From the NCBI GenBank assembly GCA_015478945.1, contig JABUQX010099212.1, forward strand, positions 32,501-57,485: a stretch of DNA of 24,985 nt, in the 5' to 3' direction. This document shows positions 1 through 10,042 of this stretch, one piece after another. Source of the DNA: Trachelipus rathkii. Its lineage: Eukaryota; Arthropoda; Malacostraca; Isopoda; Trachelipodidae. Each line of letters opens with the position of its first letter. Position 1 is the first letter of the stretch. The position numbers and the translations under genes were made by a program. Under the pieces are notes generated by a model. The model was given only the letters and a program-made list of their open reading frames with translations, was not told the origin of the DNA and made no database searches.

Positions 1-1200
1 ACATCGAAACAAAAGTCATACCTCATTCATGATCATCTTGATTTGCTAGGGATGCAATTTTACTCCAGTTCCAGTACTCTAAATCCAACTCATCAGTCAC
101 AGAACAACCAACAAGAGAGACTAAAATAGCCACCTTTACATTACATCATCATCATCTGTAGAACCATGCTCCCATCTACACCTAGCTTTAGTTACATTCA
201 AATATCACAGATTTTTGAAGCTACATTGCCTTAATTCAATAAACAAAAACACAATCATTAAATAAAAATACTAAAACAGCCTATACCGTCCAACTACCTC
301 ATCAACGCACACCTTTTTGACGTATCAAACTAGCACAAAACTGCCCTCTCGATAAAATAAACAGCACTAGCAAGACTGAGGTTATGACACCACCCTAACT
401 TTCACAAACAAAGTTGATATTAACTTTCAGCAATTATATATAACGACAAAATTGCAGCAATTAACTATGGTGTAAGGAAATAAATATACAAGGTTAATCA
501 AAGAAGACTGAAGGATGTAAAAGACGTGTAAGGATGATTGTAAAAGGTAAAGTTTCTTATTATTATTTGAACTCTTTTATTAAATATCTTTCATGGACTA
601 TTTTATAGCTAGATTTAAATAAGAACATATCTGCTAAATTCCTTCCTTTTTTTTTTTTGCCTGCTAAGTCGACTCTTTCCACAGCATTTTTATTGACTAG
701 ATGCGAATTCAGGGAGCAAAAATCATCTTATTTTTAACAAATATTATTTAAATTAGAGCAGTGGAATTCGAATAGGAACATGAAATTGGCAAATTTTCAA
801 TTTGCAAATTTTCGTGGTTCGGAATCATAGTTGGGTCTGAAAATCTCTTCGAATCAATCTAAATCAGGTATGAAAATATTTTGGGATAGGAATCAGAATC
901 AAGGTAAGGTATAAAGGTCTAATGGAATCAGAGTTAGAATTTAAACTGGAAAAATTTTCTCCTTTTCTAATTCCTAAATTTTTATTATTAAATTTTTTTT
1001 TGGTCAATTTATGGTTTCAGTTTTAACCAGAGATAATCTTGCAATTATAGAGAATGGCACTAGGAATGAACCCTCTCGAAAAGTAGAGAAATTCAAGTTA
1101 ATATATTTATTCAATTTTGGCATTTTTGTACAAGCAACTTCTGAGACCGAATTTATGACCATTCAAGTAGAATGCAGAAAATATAAACAAGATTTATTAC
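1..1200. other. AT-rich sequence without a recognised gene
   Basis: I see no coding pattern, tRNA or clear repeat here. Positions 780-1000 hold loosely repeated 'ggaatca' words on the plus strand. An 86-codon open frame at 1011-1271 has no motif I recognise; its 3' end overlaps the start of the LINE remnant that follows, so it may be partly retroelement sequence. Confidence 0.5.
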
Positions 1201-2310
1201 ATATACACTCAAAAAGAAAAGGAAAAGTACTAAAAATTTTCGGCGTTCGCAAATCAAAACAGGTATCCTGAGCCTGAGGTGGAAAGAGATGGTGTATGGA
1301 TATATTGGAATAAAGGATTAAGGTGGGAAGAGAGGATGAAATTCCATTATTGATGTGAGACTTTAATGCAATAGCTGGGGGAAGGGGAAGAGATTAAGTG
1401 AAAAGGATTTTTGGGACCATATAGAGGAAAGGTCAGAAATCTAAAGGTAGAGTTAATGATAAATTTCTGTATGAGAAAATACATGAAAATCATAAATAGT
1501 TTCAATCAACAAAGAAAGGCAAATTCACACAAAAAAGATTAAAGAGAAATACAGGCAACTTGGACCAAAAATTTATTATAGATTATGCAAGTTCACTGGA
1601 ACGAAAAGTGATCCAGAATATGAGGGTAAAATAAAATGATACCCTTGATTCGGATCAAAAATTGATGGTTCCATATACGAAAAATGGGGGCCGAGAGGCT
1701 GCAAATATAGAATATTTAGTGTGATTAAGGTAGAAATGCTATTAAATCATAGCCAGAAACAAGAATATTTGAAAAAATCAGTATAGGTACCGAAAAATGG
1801 TTTGGGAAATGATTAAAGAAGTGAGTGAAACAAAATAGATAAAATTTTGTGGAAAACAGGGTAATATTTGAAGAGACACTAACACCCCTACAGCTATATT
1901 CGACAGATATGGATAATTACAACTAAAAAGAAGATTGAGTAAAATCCAAAGGGCAGAGATAAAATTTCTGAGGGTTATAGCTGAAAAACAAGGATGAAAT
2001 AGGATGAGAAATAAAAGATTCAGAATATATAAATAAGAGTGAACCCTATTATAATTTTAGTAACAAGATAGATTATACTAGGTTGCTATGATGAGGGCCC
2101 TTGGAGAGGATGCAGGAAAATGAAAAAGTGGAGGATAGGAAAACCAAAATCGAGGAAAAAGACCTTAACATAGATGGACAGATTCTATAGAGAATTCACT
2201 GAGAAGATATTAGCTCCTTAAATGAAGAAATAAATGATTGAGAGGGATTTTCAGGACAAGGAAAAGTGGAAAATGATTCTTTCTCCACTGATCACTCACT
2301 ACCTTGCAGC
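1200..2310 (+). pseudogene. Degenerate APE-type LINE retrotransposon, internally deleted
   Basis: Pieces of one LINE ORF2 can be read in order on the plus strand, across several frames. DFNA at 1359-1370, followed by a G-rich loop, matches the catalytic Asp/Asn segment of an AP-like endonuclease. A stretch near 1575-1628 reads IDYASSLERKVIQNMRV, and about ten codons later comes SDQKLM, aligned with the SDH box of the family (His here Gln). After about 1890 the frame jumps to a piece near 1932-1995 reading KIQRAEIKFLRVI, and a later piece near 2150-2300 has RWTD and DKEKWKMI. Both are typical of the C-terminal tail that follows the reverse transcriptase domain in RTE-like arthropod LINEs. The polymerase core of roughly 400 codons is absent. 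Many stops and shifts show it is dead. Family assignment is from motif memory, so the clade is uncertain. Confidence 0.65.
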
Positions 2311-2343
2311 ATATATATTATATATAATATATAATATTATATA

Positions 2344-2413
<70 letters not shown>

Positions 2414-2428
2414 ATATATATATATTAA
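2311..2428. repeat. (AT)n microsatellite at LINE 3' end
   Basis: About 115 bp of nearly pure AT dinucleotides interrupted by TATTATA steps. It begins directly after the last recognisable LINE codons, so it may be the expanded 3' tail of that element. The open frame across it encodes only Ile-Tyr repeats and is not a gene. Confidence 0.9.
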
Positions 2429-3059
2429 TAGTGTAATAGCGAAATTATTTTTAGGTTTATAGTCATTTTAAAATTATACGATTAACTTCATGCTCATTCC
2501 TAACATCTTAGACAATAGAAAATACAAATAATTGTTTGAAAATAATAATAATAATAATAATGTTTAAAAATTGTGCTTATTCAAGTACAAGTGAAATTGT
2601 AATTAATTTAATATTTTATTTTAGAAAATTATCAATAATTTTAATGCAAAATGAATGTAGTTTAGGTAAGCAGCATCAGTTGGAGAGAGAATTGGAATCG
2701 CACAAGCTTTCATTAATCATTATCAAAAGCCTCTTGGTTCTCCAGAACTGTGAGTGAGGTGCGCAAAGAGCACCGGAAACAAAACAATCTGGTACATGAC
2801 TATGATCAGAATTCAAGAAGCTTTCATAATTTCATTAATAGCTATAAAATATTTCCACGAAATAAATATTTAAAAAAAGGAATAAACTTTACCTTTCAAA
2901 ACATACATAAACGTTTTTTGTCCTTAAATATTCGTTAATCCACCATGTATAAAATAAAACAGAAACATGTCAAGTATAAAGTAAAAAAATTTATTATTTA
3001 GAGCATTTGGTAAATTATTTTGGTGATTACTTTGGTGGAGTGAAAAAAAAAATATCGAT
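2429..3059. other. AT-rich spacer with an (AAT)n run
   Basis: Holds an (AAT)n run at about 2539-2562 and short open frames at 2536-2757 and 2750-2938 with no recognisable motif. On the minus strand it is the region downstream of the DUF4806 gene. An AATAAA-type signal can be read on the minus strand from plus positions near 2990-3000 (tttatt), about 60 bp past the proposed stop codon, and would serve as a poly(A) signal if that gene ends there. Confidence 0.5.
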
Positions 3060-3102
3060 TTATTTATCTTGGGTGCTCATCTTTTGTTGGTGTTTTTCTT
3101 CT
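3060..3102 (-). CDS. DUF4806 gene exon 6 (possible terminal exon)
   Basis: Acceptor tatattttcag|a, phase 2, matches exon 5. It adds EEKHQQKMSTQDK and a TAA at 3060-3062. It is short, so support is only the acceptor, the phase match and the hydrophilic tail. Confidence 0.5.
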
Positions 3103-5792
3103 CTGAAAATATAAAGGGAAAGAGAAACTTAGAAAATAATTTAAAATGTTATTTATAGGACACATTAAAACAGTACTTCATCATTTTGACTATCACAGAC
3201 TAGTTAAATATCAGGTAATTTTTTATGATCTGGCAAAACAAAACGTACAAGAAAATATATTTCAAGAACATATATCAACATTTATTTGGAAATAAAACAT
3301 TTATTATGTCATACACTGTAAATAATGATGAATAGATAAATATATTAAGTTCTTACTCCCTTTTAACAATTAAATTAATGTTTGGCTGCAAATTTGTTAA
3401 AGCAGAGCAAGGAGGTGGACCTACAGACCAGTCATATATATCTTCATTCACTGTGGGCCTGTATCAGTCCCATAACTAGTGGTTGAAGAAAATTTAAATA
3501 ATTTGTAATATAATATCAGGATATATTTACCTTCTACATTTCCTAACTTTTGCTTGATTTAGCCATTCTTTTAAAAAATGCCTCACCATTTCCTCAGTTG
3601 TTTCTGGAAAAATTTTTCGTGAAGCAACTGGAAAAAAACAGTATATACATAAATGTTTATGATCAGAAAGTTAAAATTATTCTTGGTTTATAAAAGTTTA
3701 ATATTTAATATAAAAGTTTAATATTTAATTTTTTATTTAAAAAAAAAAATTTGACTGTTGAATAAAATATACCGTATTATTATATCATAGTTCACTTATG
3801 AGAAATGAAGTTAAGGGAAAAATTAAATCAAATAAATAAAATTAAGATAAACCATCATGGTTACAGAGCAAATTAAAGAGTGGTGTATAAAATATTTTTG
3901 AAGTTATTAAAATTTATCTTTTGAATTTAATTAAAATTTCTATAATTTTAGAAAGCTTTTATAAGCACTGCAAAATTAATCAACAAATGATTTTTAATTT
4001 GCTATTCACATAAATATCCTTTTAAATATACAAAATATTACTTACTGAAAATTATTTTACAAACTTCTGTGGAGATGAATGGTTTTTTAAGGGAATTTTT
4101 GAATGACTTCCCGGTTAATGAATACAGTTCTGCAACTTTATCCAATAAAAGTCGACGAAGCATATTAGTTATCAACGTTCTTGCATCTTTGCCACCAATC
4201 GATAGCAAAAATTTGGTCTGAAAATTAGAGAATTAATCAGTAAATATTCTGGAAGCTTTTTAAATTTGAATTCCCTTTCAATCTCAGTCAATGATTCCTG
4301 TACACACTACAATACAACTTGAAATGTCAAAATTCAAGGCATGTTATCCTAAATATTAAATTTTATAAAAACAAAAAATTTTGAAACGAAAATAAATATT
4401 TTATAAATTATATACTGAACAAATCTGGGGGCAAATGAAGAAAGCATAAGTTTTTAGATGCCAATTATTTCCGATTGTCTACACTCTCTCTTAACTTTTC
4501 ATTAAACCGAATAAAATTCTCTTCACTGTCAAAAGGTAGGGATTTTATTAAACAAGAAAACTCATCATCACAATTCGATGAATTCGAATTTAAATAAGTG
4601 TTCGGTTGAGCTAACAAAGAATCTACTTTCTTTTCCAATCGATTCAAAGAAGCATTCATATCAACAATCATTGAAATTAAATGAACTATCTGAATTTCAT
4701 TTTATTTGGTACTGGCATCTGAAAAATATATTGACGCAATTATTAAAAAATAATTTATTGGAAAATAAAATTCATCCTCAGAAAATAAATGGGAAAAGAA
4801 TACTATATTCTTACCTGATGTTGAAGGATGGTTAGTTACAGTATGAGCATTTAATTCAGATTTTCGATCACGTCTCTGAACATTTGAAGCTGTGGATGAA
4901 CAAGGCTGTGGAGAACGTTCTTCATTACAAGGGCTATTAACACCATTTAATTCTGCCGATGGTGGAAGTGGATATGGAATTTCTAAACTCCTCTTTTGTG
5001 AAGTTGGGGCTTCTTCTTCATCTGATTCTCCAAGGAGAGTAAATGTGCGGCGCTTCCTTTTTCTGGATTGCATTTCTTCTTCATCTGATTCCAAATGTGA
5101 GGTGTCCTCTGATTTCCTAAGATGTAGCCGAGCATCTGCATAGGACTCTGAAATGTTTCATTAAGAATTAGTAAAAAAAATTAGTAAAATATAATAGCAC
5201 TGACTTTGCAATACATAACATATAGCAAAATTTTGTTACATTCAATATGGAACTTAAAAAAAAATAATATAGAAATTTCAAAATTTAATATTTTATATAA
5301 AAAATTGTAAGCAATTTCAAAAATCTTTTTAATCTTTAGAAATTCAAATTACAAATTCATATAATTAGATAAATATATAGTGCTGTGTTTCAACTTGCAT
5401 TATTATTTTTAAATAATAAAATAATACGGTATATATATATATATTTTTTTTTTTGCATTTGATTAATTAACCGTCTGAAAATATAAATTGCAATAATAAT
5501 AATATTTACTTAATTTTATTCTTTCTTGAACCCTCATGTACCACATTTTTAATTAAAATTTGACCATTTACTCACCATATTCCTGCATAATTTCAATTGG
5601 GCATGTAAGCCAATTTTTCTCAGGCATCACTTGCTTTTTAAGGAGTTTGTCCTTTATCTCCTCTGAAGTCACATTTGGGTAAAAGCAAAATCTTTTGCTT
5701 TGATGCACCCACTTTAGAGCAACAATGCCTGTAGCATCATCTTCTGCAATAAACTTCACAATAGCAAAGTTTTTAATCTTTGCGAGTGTCAT
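3060..5792 (-). CDS. DUF4806-type protein, six exons, with two apparent lesions
   Basis: Exons on the minus strand are 5576-5792, 4815-5147, 4468-4718, 4046-4217, 3531-3627 and 3060-3102. Phases join (1,1,0,1,2), and the sum is 1113 nt, or 370 codons plus stop. Residues 1-72 form an N-terminal globular piece with KNFAIVKF and VALKWV, resembling the N-terminus common in invertebrate DUF4806 proteins. Residues 73-183 are a charged linker with two ESDEEE repeats and a basic RKRKRR run that could be a nuclear localisation signal. Residues 194-220 look helical. From about residue 244 the LPFDSEENF...FNEKL and SIGGKDAR...NMLRRLL pattern and a C-terminal FLKEWLNQAKVR match the DUF4806 domain. The function of the family is not known. 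Lesions: TAA at codon 189 (4702-4704), and no GT at the exon 3 donor. It may be a recent pseudogene or carry sequence errors. The start codon follows a TA tract; an acceptor-like 'tatag' there means an upstream exon cannot be excluded. Confidence 0.72.
3531..3627 (-). CDS. DUF4806 gene exon 5
   Basis: The acceptor tttttccag precedes 3627. The exon reads ASRKIFPETTEEMVRHFLKEWLNQ and on to a basic end. Either the frame ends at TAA 3527-3529, or AG|GTAAAT is used as a donor into exon 6; the sequence fits both. The first alternative gives a protein about 14 residues shorter. Confidence 0.72.
4046..4217 (-). CDS. DUF4806 gene exon 4, domain core
   Basis: Acceptor ttttcag|acc and donor tca|gtaagta are both clean. 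All 57 codons are open and give TKFLLSIGGKDARTLITNMLRR followed by KPFISTEVCKIIF, the most conserved-looking part of the predicted protein. Confidence 0.78.
4468..4718 (-). CDS. DUF4806 gene exon 3 (carries in-frame stop, damaged donor)
   Basis: The acceptor atttttcag just before 4718 is the only one in the right phase, but the frame meets TAA at 4702-4704 and then continues openly for 78 codons (NEIQIVHLISMIVDMNAS and onward) to NRK at 4468. A second acceptor (attcag before 4689) would skip the stop but breaks phase with exon 2. After NRK the sequence reads taattgg where a GT donor is expected; loss of one G from gtaattgg would explain it. Confidence 0.65.
4815..5147 (-). CDS. DUF4806 gene exon 2, acidic/basic linker
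   Basis: The acceptor atttcag lies just upstream of 5147 and the donor CAG|GTAAGA just past 4815. Spliced to exon 1 it gives QEYESYADARLHLRKSED, a smooth join. The exon is low in hydrophobic residues and rich in Glu, Ser, Arg and Lys, with a Pro-rich PYPLPPS segment; it is probably disordered. Confidence 0.75.
5576..5792 (-). CDS. DUF4806 gene exon 1
   Basis: Starts with ATG at 5790-5792 and ends in ...EYG with the donor ATG|GTGAGT (gtgag is plus 5571-5575), phase 1. It encodes 72 complete codons. The Trp in KWVHQ and the Trp in NWLTCP fit the aromatic pattern of the N-terminal segment in related proteins. Confidence 0.75.
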
Positions 5793-5982
<190 letters not shown>

Positions 5983-6740
5983 ACTATAGCCATGAACTTG
6001 GATGGATGCTGGATAATCTGGCCTAATATTTTTTGCTCCAGTTGGAGCCTGGATATCTAGCCAGTAAGAGAAGTCTTCCTGTTTATAATTTTATCCTAAC
6101 TTTCAAATTGCCTAAGATGCTAAATAAGATGCTTCTTAAGTTTCCTAAATTTAAGATGCTTAATGGCTAATAGAATTGGTAAAAGGTATGCTTTATTTGT
6201 AATGATAAGTACTGTATGTTATTACATGAACTAGGAAAACTAATGAGATTGGTAATAGGTATGCTTATATTTATTTATCGTGATAAGGTACTGTATGTTT
6301 AATGAACTTGGAAACAGGTAATTAGCACACTGATAAGATATGTTTATAATATGAACTTGGTAATTTTGCCATGTTACCTGAATACCATTAACTGTGAAAT
6401 AGCTTATGTGTCATGAGAGACTGGAGCACATGCAGAAGCACTTTCTCAAACTTCTCTTCAATGCACTTAATTTGAGAAAAATTATATTCGTCAGTTTTTT
6501 GTATATCAAGAATTGCAAATTCATATCTCATATGATATACTTTTAATATTAATTAGATTGTTAAGGGGCAGTATTGTTTTACACATACTTATATATAGGC
6601 TATGTTTTGAGAACAATAACCGATAGGATTATGGGACCATTGGCTTAGCCATACCTTAAGCCAGTAAAACTGAATAGGACCTAGTTTTTAAATATTATTA
6701 GAACCAGAGACTGTTGAATAAAATTGATCATAAACCAGAT
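5983..6740. other. Unassigned spacer with a local tandem duplication
   Basis: No coding signal recognised. Between about 6170 and 6315 two degenerate copies of a block of about 73 bp follow each other (aat-gattggtaa-aggtatgct ... gtactgtatgtt ... catgaact-ggaaa), with a partial third copy to about 6365. The word 'aagatgct' recurs three times at 6110-6160. Confidence 0.55.
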
Positions 6741-6761
6741 ATATATTTATTATATAATATA

Positions 6762-6805
<44 letters not shown>

Positions 6806-6818
6806 TATATATATATAA

Positions 6819-6849
<31 letters not shown>

Positions 6850-6850
6850 C
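6740..6850. repeat. (AT)n microsatellite
   Basis: About 110 bp of AT repeats with TAATATATT interruptions, directly upstream of the second LINE fragment. Confidence 0.9.
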
Positions 6851-6869
6851 CGTCTATAAAGAAAAAAGA

Positions 6870-8120
6870 GAAAAGTTGAAAGGAACAGTGAAAACAAGTG
6901 TCTGGTGGTGAAATGTTGCGTGTGTAGCTGGTGTGAAGAGGAATGAGAGGGGAAGAGAAGGAGTTGCAATTCTGATGAGTGAACTGTGGTACAGACTATG
7001 GTAGATTTTGTGTGTGAATGCTAGAATTCTAATGATTTAAGTTTGAAAGGTCAAGGTATGTATGGTTGTAACACATGTTCCATCTGAGGGTAATGTTGAA
7101 AGAGAGTGCGATTTTCTGGATAATCTGAATGATGATTTGAGGGTGAGCAGGAGCTTCGGATTGATTGTGATGGGTGACTTAAATAGTTGGATAGGTGATC
7201 AAAAAAGAGAATGGTATAACAAGTGGTTTTGGGGTGTCGGAGAAAATGAGAAGGAAGGTGATTGGATTTTGTAAGGAGAGAAGGTATGTGTGTAAGTAAT
7301 ACTTTCCTTTAAACACATGAGTTTTCAAAGATGCTAGAGTTGGTGCAGGTAGAAGATGGTATCAAAGTGGAAAAGTATGATTGATTTTGTGTTGGGAAAA
7401 AGGAGATGTTTGAAGTATGTGTTGGATTTAAATCAGTGAGGGGGTAGGAATGGAAGAATATCGGATCATTATGTTTTATGTAAAATTAAGTTAGTGGGGG
7501 CTTGATGGAGAGGAAAGTGATAAGGAAGGAACTGGTAGAGTTAAGAGTGAGAAGTTAAGTGAACAAGATATAAGGATAAGTTATTTAGAGCTCGCAGGTA
7601 ATCAGTTGATGAACAAAATTGAAAATGAACAAATCTAGGAGCAAAATGATGGAAGCGTTGTTAGCAGTGCAACAGGAAGTATGTGGAATTGTTAAAGGTA
7701 GAAGTAAGAATCTATCAGTGATGTGGAATGAAGAGGTGAAGCAAGCAGTTAAAAGTAAAATAGAAACATGGTTGAATGTACTAATACCAATGATGAAGTT
7801 TCGACAGAAAGATGTTTGGAATTATTATAAGGGGAAAAAAGCAATACAAAGGGTGCATACTAGAAAGAAAAAAAATAGAGGCAAATTAACAACTTTGGGA
7901 GAGGATGAATGGGGACTTACAAGGGAATAGAATGCTCGAAACATCAAGAATGAGAGTAAATGGAATCTGCTTAGAATAATGAATAGGAATGATGCTTTCG
8001 TAACTAATGAAATGGATGTGAAGGGAGTGTGGAAAAGAACACTTTTGAAAATCTGCATAACACTCGCAGTAATGAAGAGGTATTGTCGATGTGGTCGGTT
8101 TGATAGACATTAAGACATTA
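6870..8120 (+). pseudogene. LINE endonuclease and linker fragment, truncated before the RT
   Basis: Read across frames on the plus strand, this is an AP-like endonuclease of an RTE-like LINE. Near 6925-6975 it has the RGREGVAILMS segment. The open piece at 7062-7274 reads VVTHVPSEGNVERECDFLDNL and then IVMGDLNSWIGD, the conserved GDLN box. From about 7281 to 7500 come VSNTFFKH, KSMIDFVLGKRR and ISDHYVLCKIK, with the catalytic SDH intact. The open piece 7619-7930 (KNLSVMWNEEVKQAVKSKIE...YYKGKK) is the usual linker between endonuclease and reverse transcriptase, continuing in broken frames to about 8110 (FENLHNTRSNEEV). No reverse transcriptase follows; the sequence passes into spacer and then AT repeats. 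Stops and frameshifts show a dead copy. It differs from the LINE at 1200-2310. Confidence 0.72.
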
Positions 8121-8383
8121 AGATATTAAGAATATAGAGACAGTAAGTCAACCCACTACCAAACATGCTCATTGCAAATCCACAAAGCACCCTGGGGCTT
8201 GTCAATTTGTTTGACTAAATCTACCACTTTTGGCTTAGTCAAAAATAATGATATATATGATACTATTATATACTATATATAATATAATATATACTATAAT
8301 ATTATATATATAATATATATATATATTATATTAATATAATATACTATATATATATATTATATATATATATATATATTTTCAAA
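8121..8383. repeat. Spacer and (AT)n tract forming the left flank of the BEL/Pao element
   Basis: Includes an 8-bp inverted repeat, TTGACTAA at 8211-8218 and TTAGTCAA at 8235-8242, then AT-dinucleotide sequence from about 8250 to 8376. The LTR begins within a few bases of the end of this tract. Confidence 0.8.
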
Positions 8384-9110
8384 TGTTAGTTTGTTAAAAC
8401 TTAAAAGCTCTTTTATAATTGCTTTATGATAAAAAATGACTAATTTATTTACCTTTATTTTCCTTGATGTTCTGTAGAATTCGTAGATTTCTTTAAAGTT
8501 TTTAGTAGGAGGCCTCCTAAAATAGCTAATATTTTATTTATTAACATACGAAGGCACCATTAATTGTTCATAATTTACTTAAACTTTACTGATGCGCAAA
8601 CAGGAAACTCGATGCTTTGAAATAGTTTATTTCAATATTAAGGATGGTTTATCCTTTGTTTAACTTTTAATTTATTATTTACAATATTGTTATTTTATTA
8701 ATGGACATCTTTTCCAATTTATAATGTTAATGGTCAAGACTGGCTTAATATTTACTTATTTATAATAAACTTCACTTTTATTGTTAGAAGCTAATTATTT
8801 AAGAGTTAAGAAGACCGTTGTTACTGAGTCGATACTTATTGACGTACTGCTTTACTGTATACTGATATACTGATTAAGTAGTCAAACGACTCCTTATTGT
8901 TGAGTCACTACTCTTTACATACTGTGGCAATTCAAGTCAGCAGACACGTGACCCTCTATTCTTATTATTGAGTCAATAGTCACATGACTGACTCGAATTT
9001 TATTATAATTTTAAACCATTTATTGACGGCTTATATTTAATTATTTTATATTTATTTAAATGATGCTTTTAATATGCAATTTTAATGTCAATTTAAAGAA
9101 AATTATGACA
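8384..9110 (-). repeat. BEL/Pao 3' LTR
   Basis: Aligns along its length with 16065-16858. The best segment is 8600-8660 against 16330-16385, with two or three differences in over 50 bases; the part left of 8590 is more diverged but keeps shared anchors (ttatttaccttt, agatttc, tacg-aggcac-attaatt). Both copies end in aattatgaca on the plus strand. The length difference of about 67 bp is due to many small indels. Confidence 0.85.
8901..8975. promoter_or_regulatory. Paired TGAGTCA sites in the 3' LTR
   Basis: TGAGTCA occurs at 8901-8907 and 8969-8975, with CACGTGAC (E-box-like) at 8945-8952 between them. TGAGTCA is the consensus for AP-1 (Jun/Fos) dimers. Binding is inferred from the motif only. 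Confidence 0.45.
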
Positions 9111-9282
9111 TACTCCGGGCAGAAGATTGCTTCAGAATAAGAAGCAATAATCTACATTACTTTAGATGCGTGTTTATGCTCTTGTAAATTCATTTTAATA
9201 ACTTAAATCCATTTTAATAACTTAAATCTAACCTATTCTATCTTAAAATTACCCCAATACCAATTTCCCATCACCAATCTTG

Positions 9283-10042
9283 TTATAAATCAGCAAGGTT
9301 AGCTTGCATAAACTGTCTTTGTTTCAAAGCAGCTTGTCGTTGAGGTCTTTGGCCATTAGTTTTATTGGATTTGTTTTCATTATTTACACCAGAAGGGCCA
9401 GGCTCATTACCATTATCATTCTCATTATTTGATGTTGCAGCATTTGTTACATTTGGCAAACCCCCCAAATTGAGCTCAAGAGGGTATAGGTTGCATATAG
9501 CATGCAGCCCCACCTCTCCAGTACCAGTTTTTAATTTAACTGTGCGGATGTTATTGTCATAACCCATTATCACTTCTAACACTCTTCCTAACTTCCAAAA
9601 TGGGCGTGATTTGTTTGAATCTTTAATTAGAACTACATCACCAACTTTGATTTTATCTACCCATCTCCCCTGAAACAATTGTCTTGATTGTTCCCTTAGG
9701 CTCAATAGATATTCTTCATGCCATTGTCTCCTAAAGTCCTCATATAGTTCATTTTGTTTAATGAGGGTTTGATCCAGTTTCTCTTTACTAGGAGATTCAC
9801 CCATTACATATTCAAATGAATCATAATTACTTTTAAATATTAAGTTAGTATTATACATTACTTTAAGAAAACAATTTGGTGTTATTGCCTCCAAATCAGA
9901 TAAGCTAGATCTATATGTGAGTGGCCGAGAATTAATAGAATTTTCAATATCAGAAAGAGTTGTCAAAAGTTCAAAATAAGTTACTTTGGGTTTTACCAAC
10001 TGCTTTATATAAACACTGCTTCATCACTTTTATCATACGTTA
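9283..10042 (-). pseudogene. BEL/Pao integrase C-terminal part (with DUF5641-like domain)
   Basis: The minus frame 9999-9283 is open for 238 codons. It begins in the post-catalytic helix (TYFELLTTLSDIENSINSRPLTY), continues through a helical linker (QWHEEYLLSLREQ) and reaches WVDKIKVGDVVLIKD, RPFWKLGRVLEVIMG and AICNLYPLEL, which is the C-terminal domain following the integrase core in BEL/Pao (DUF5641-like). It ends in an Asn-rich, polar tail. The upstream part continues in another frame as HW-stop-RMIKVMKQ up to about 10050: the stop (TAA, plus 10040-10042) occupies the place of the Glu in the usual W-E-R box, proposed third catalytic residue of the D,D-E triad. This is the best preserved coding stretch of the element. 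Confidence 0.85.

Noticed and set aside
2234..2428. Open frames made of Ile-Tyr repeats (also 5793-5993, 6763-6969, 16807-17010, 20193-20387)
   Set aside because: They arise from (AT)n translation, have no stop in that phase by nature of the repeat, and have no gene context.
4578..5143. Plus-strand open frames at 4578-4835 and 4892-5143
   Set aside because: They lie opposite exons 2 and 3 of the minus-strand gene, whose splice sites and domain match are far stronger.
7825..8110. Minus-strand open frames opposite the LINE linker
   Set aside because: The plus strand reads as LINE linker; the minus frames are shadows.
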